NCBI RefSeq assembly: GCF_037975245.1
Contig: NC_092576.1
Coordinates: 40,552,111 to 40,616,110 of the forward strand
From: Apostichopus japonicus
Lineage: Eukaryota; Echinodermata; Holothuroidea; Aspidochirotida; Stichopodidae
Direction of reading: 5' to 3'
DNA length: 64,000 bases
The notes under the pieces are model-generated. The model worked only from the letters and a program-made list of their open reading frames with translations, searched no databases and had not been told where the DNA came from. Of the stretch, positions 62,375 through 64,000 are shown in pieces (position 1 is the first letter of the stretch; each line of letters opens with the position of its first letter). Made by a program: the position numbers and the translations under genes.

Positions 62375-64000
62375 GTATGTCGCTTCTATTCTATTCAATT
62401 CTGTTTTCAACCGAGAAAGATTGTTCAATTATATTAATAATAAGATGATTCGTAAATTATTGTTTGGGTTTTAAAAAGCAGCCGTTTGCGGTTGACCGAC
62501 AATTTTCACAAACCTACCGAGTAGTACCCAAGATAAGATGGATTATTAAAATTAAGATACCTTTCGATATTTTTTTCTTTTCACAAAATAAGATGGTTAT
62601 CTATCAAATTAGGATACGTTACGATATTCGTTATGTTCACAAAATGATAGTTAATGTGCGATTACGTAATGAATTTTAAATAAACTCTTAACATTTTTGT
62701 CGACCAGAAACTTTTCATAATATATAGGCCTAGTAATCAATCACTTGTCGAAACAAGAAACTGGAAAAAAATCCAATTATACTAATATTTTGTAATACAT
62801 CTAAACTATATAGGTGAATCTAATGATCTTCATTGTCTTGTAATGTTGTTAACGATGAGCATTACAAAACTTGATCAACGTTAACAACAAAATTTATTTT
62901 AACATTTGTCATGACAACTTTCTGTGAGCGATTTTCATTATTGCGGCAGATGCTGGTTTATTCACTATGCAAAGCGACCATGCTTCAACGTAATTGCTAT
63001 GTATATACATCGTGTGTGTATCAATTTATTTTTTTATCTTTTTTCGAACCTTTCATGTATTTGCTGTGATTCTGAATATCCCAATGTCCCGTGTGTTACC
63101 GTGTGACGAACAGTGACTTTGATCTAACCTTATAGTTTTGTTCGAATATATTTGAGGTGAAAACAATTCTTGGTGAAATCAGTTAACTTAAATCTGTCCT
63201 CTATGCCTTAGTTTTCGCATCCTAATTAGTTGCTGTACCTTAACATCCCATCCTACCTCTAAATAAAGGCTAAAAAAATTATTAACGTTACAAAAACATG
63301 GTCAGTTGGTATTTCTTGCATGTAAAGTGTCCATAAGGGCGCATCGATATTGAGGTCTACTTATCAGAGCGTATAGAGGTGTCGCACTACAATTATAGTT
63401 ACGCTCTATTGACTTTCACACTAATTTCGTCACTTTGGCATGCGTGATGGCTAGAGAATAGTTGTTTTCAACCTGACATATCGTACGCACAATATGATAG
63501 CTGATGGCTTAGGCTACCACGGCACTATAATTGTCGTAGCCTACCACAATTAATTGCTCCCTTTGAAGTACACACTAAGCTCGTCATTTTCCAAGGTCGC
63601 TAGAGCATCGTATAGATAAAATTTTCCAACTGACATGTCCTACCCACCACTATAGTCTTGGGCTATCACATCACATTCCTTTTTTTGCAACCATGGCCGT
63701 TTAGAATTTGAGCTAAAAGAGGTAGAAGGTTAACATATAGTGCTCCCCCAACTCATGCGCCATGTCTCATTTAGAAATCTTCCTATTTCGTCAAAGAAGT
63801 TCTAAAACGCCTTAAATCTCTTCCAATCCTGATTTTTAGACCATCAGAAGTTTATTTCATCCTCGTCAGCATTTATACATGTACAATAATGACGATCACT
63901 ACATGCAAACTTGCACCAAAAATATGAAATTTTCAGTGTTGGCCAATGTAGGGACTTTTCCCCGATCACGTTTACCTTTACATGGTTCGTCAGCAGTTTA
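62375..64000. other. Presumed intron 1 of gene C
   Basis: AT-rich sequence with no exon recognised. Long first introns are also seen in gene B (8.6 kb). Confidence 0.45.

Overview
The window is animal nuclear DNA: AT-rich, with intron-split genes, standard GT-AG splice sites, poly(A) signals and dense microsatellites, MITEs and hAT-type transposons. The protein families, echinoderm-like repeats and an intronless rhodopsin-type receptor point to a marine invertebrate, most likely an echinoderm (a sea cucumber is plausible). This taxon call is inference, not proof.

Layout. (1) 1-4802: intergenic, repeats only. (2) 4803-9835, + strand: a complete five-exon ribosomal protein L12 (uL11) gene with a 13-nt TOP tract, a 165-residue product and an AATAAA signal. 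(3) 9.9-12.7 kb: intergenic with a MITE. (4) 12753-27665, - strand: a complete 12-exon class 3 aldehyde dehydrogenase (ALDH3 gene A, 501 residues) with a hydrophobic C-terminal anchor. Its introns carry unusual tandem arrays, three of which have captured exon or splice-junction sequence, plus a 2-kb repeat full of AGGTCA half-sites. (5) 27.7-39 kb: intergenic, with a hAT-like element inserted inside another, each with a perfect 8-bp target-site duplication. (6) 39.1-59.2 kb, - strand: a second ALDH3 paralogue (gene B). Its first 11 coding exons match gene A in length and phase one for one; its 3' end is ambiguous. Its 8.6-kb intron 1 holds an intronless GPCR gene on the same strand and a decayed hAT element with a triplicated transposase C-terminus. 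(7) 62339-62374, + strand: the first coding exon of a third ALDH3-like gene (gene C), head to head with gene B; the rest lies beyond the window.

How they fit together. Genes A, B and C form a local ALDH3 cluster made by duplication. A and B keep the cofactor and catalytic residues (Asn122, Glu217, Cys251, Glu343 in both) and a C-terminal hydrophobic segment like that of membrane-bound fatty aldehyde dehydrogenase, so both probably oxidise aldehydes at an internal membrane. RPL12 is an unrelated housekeeping neighbour. No bacterial-type operons, CRISPR arrays or convincing tRNA/rRNA genes were seen. Exon coordinates were derived by hand from splice consensus, reading frame and family conservation.
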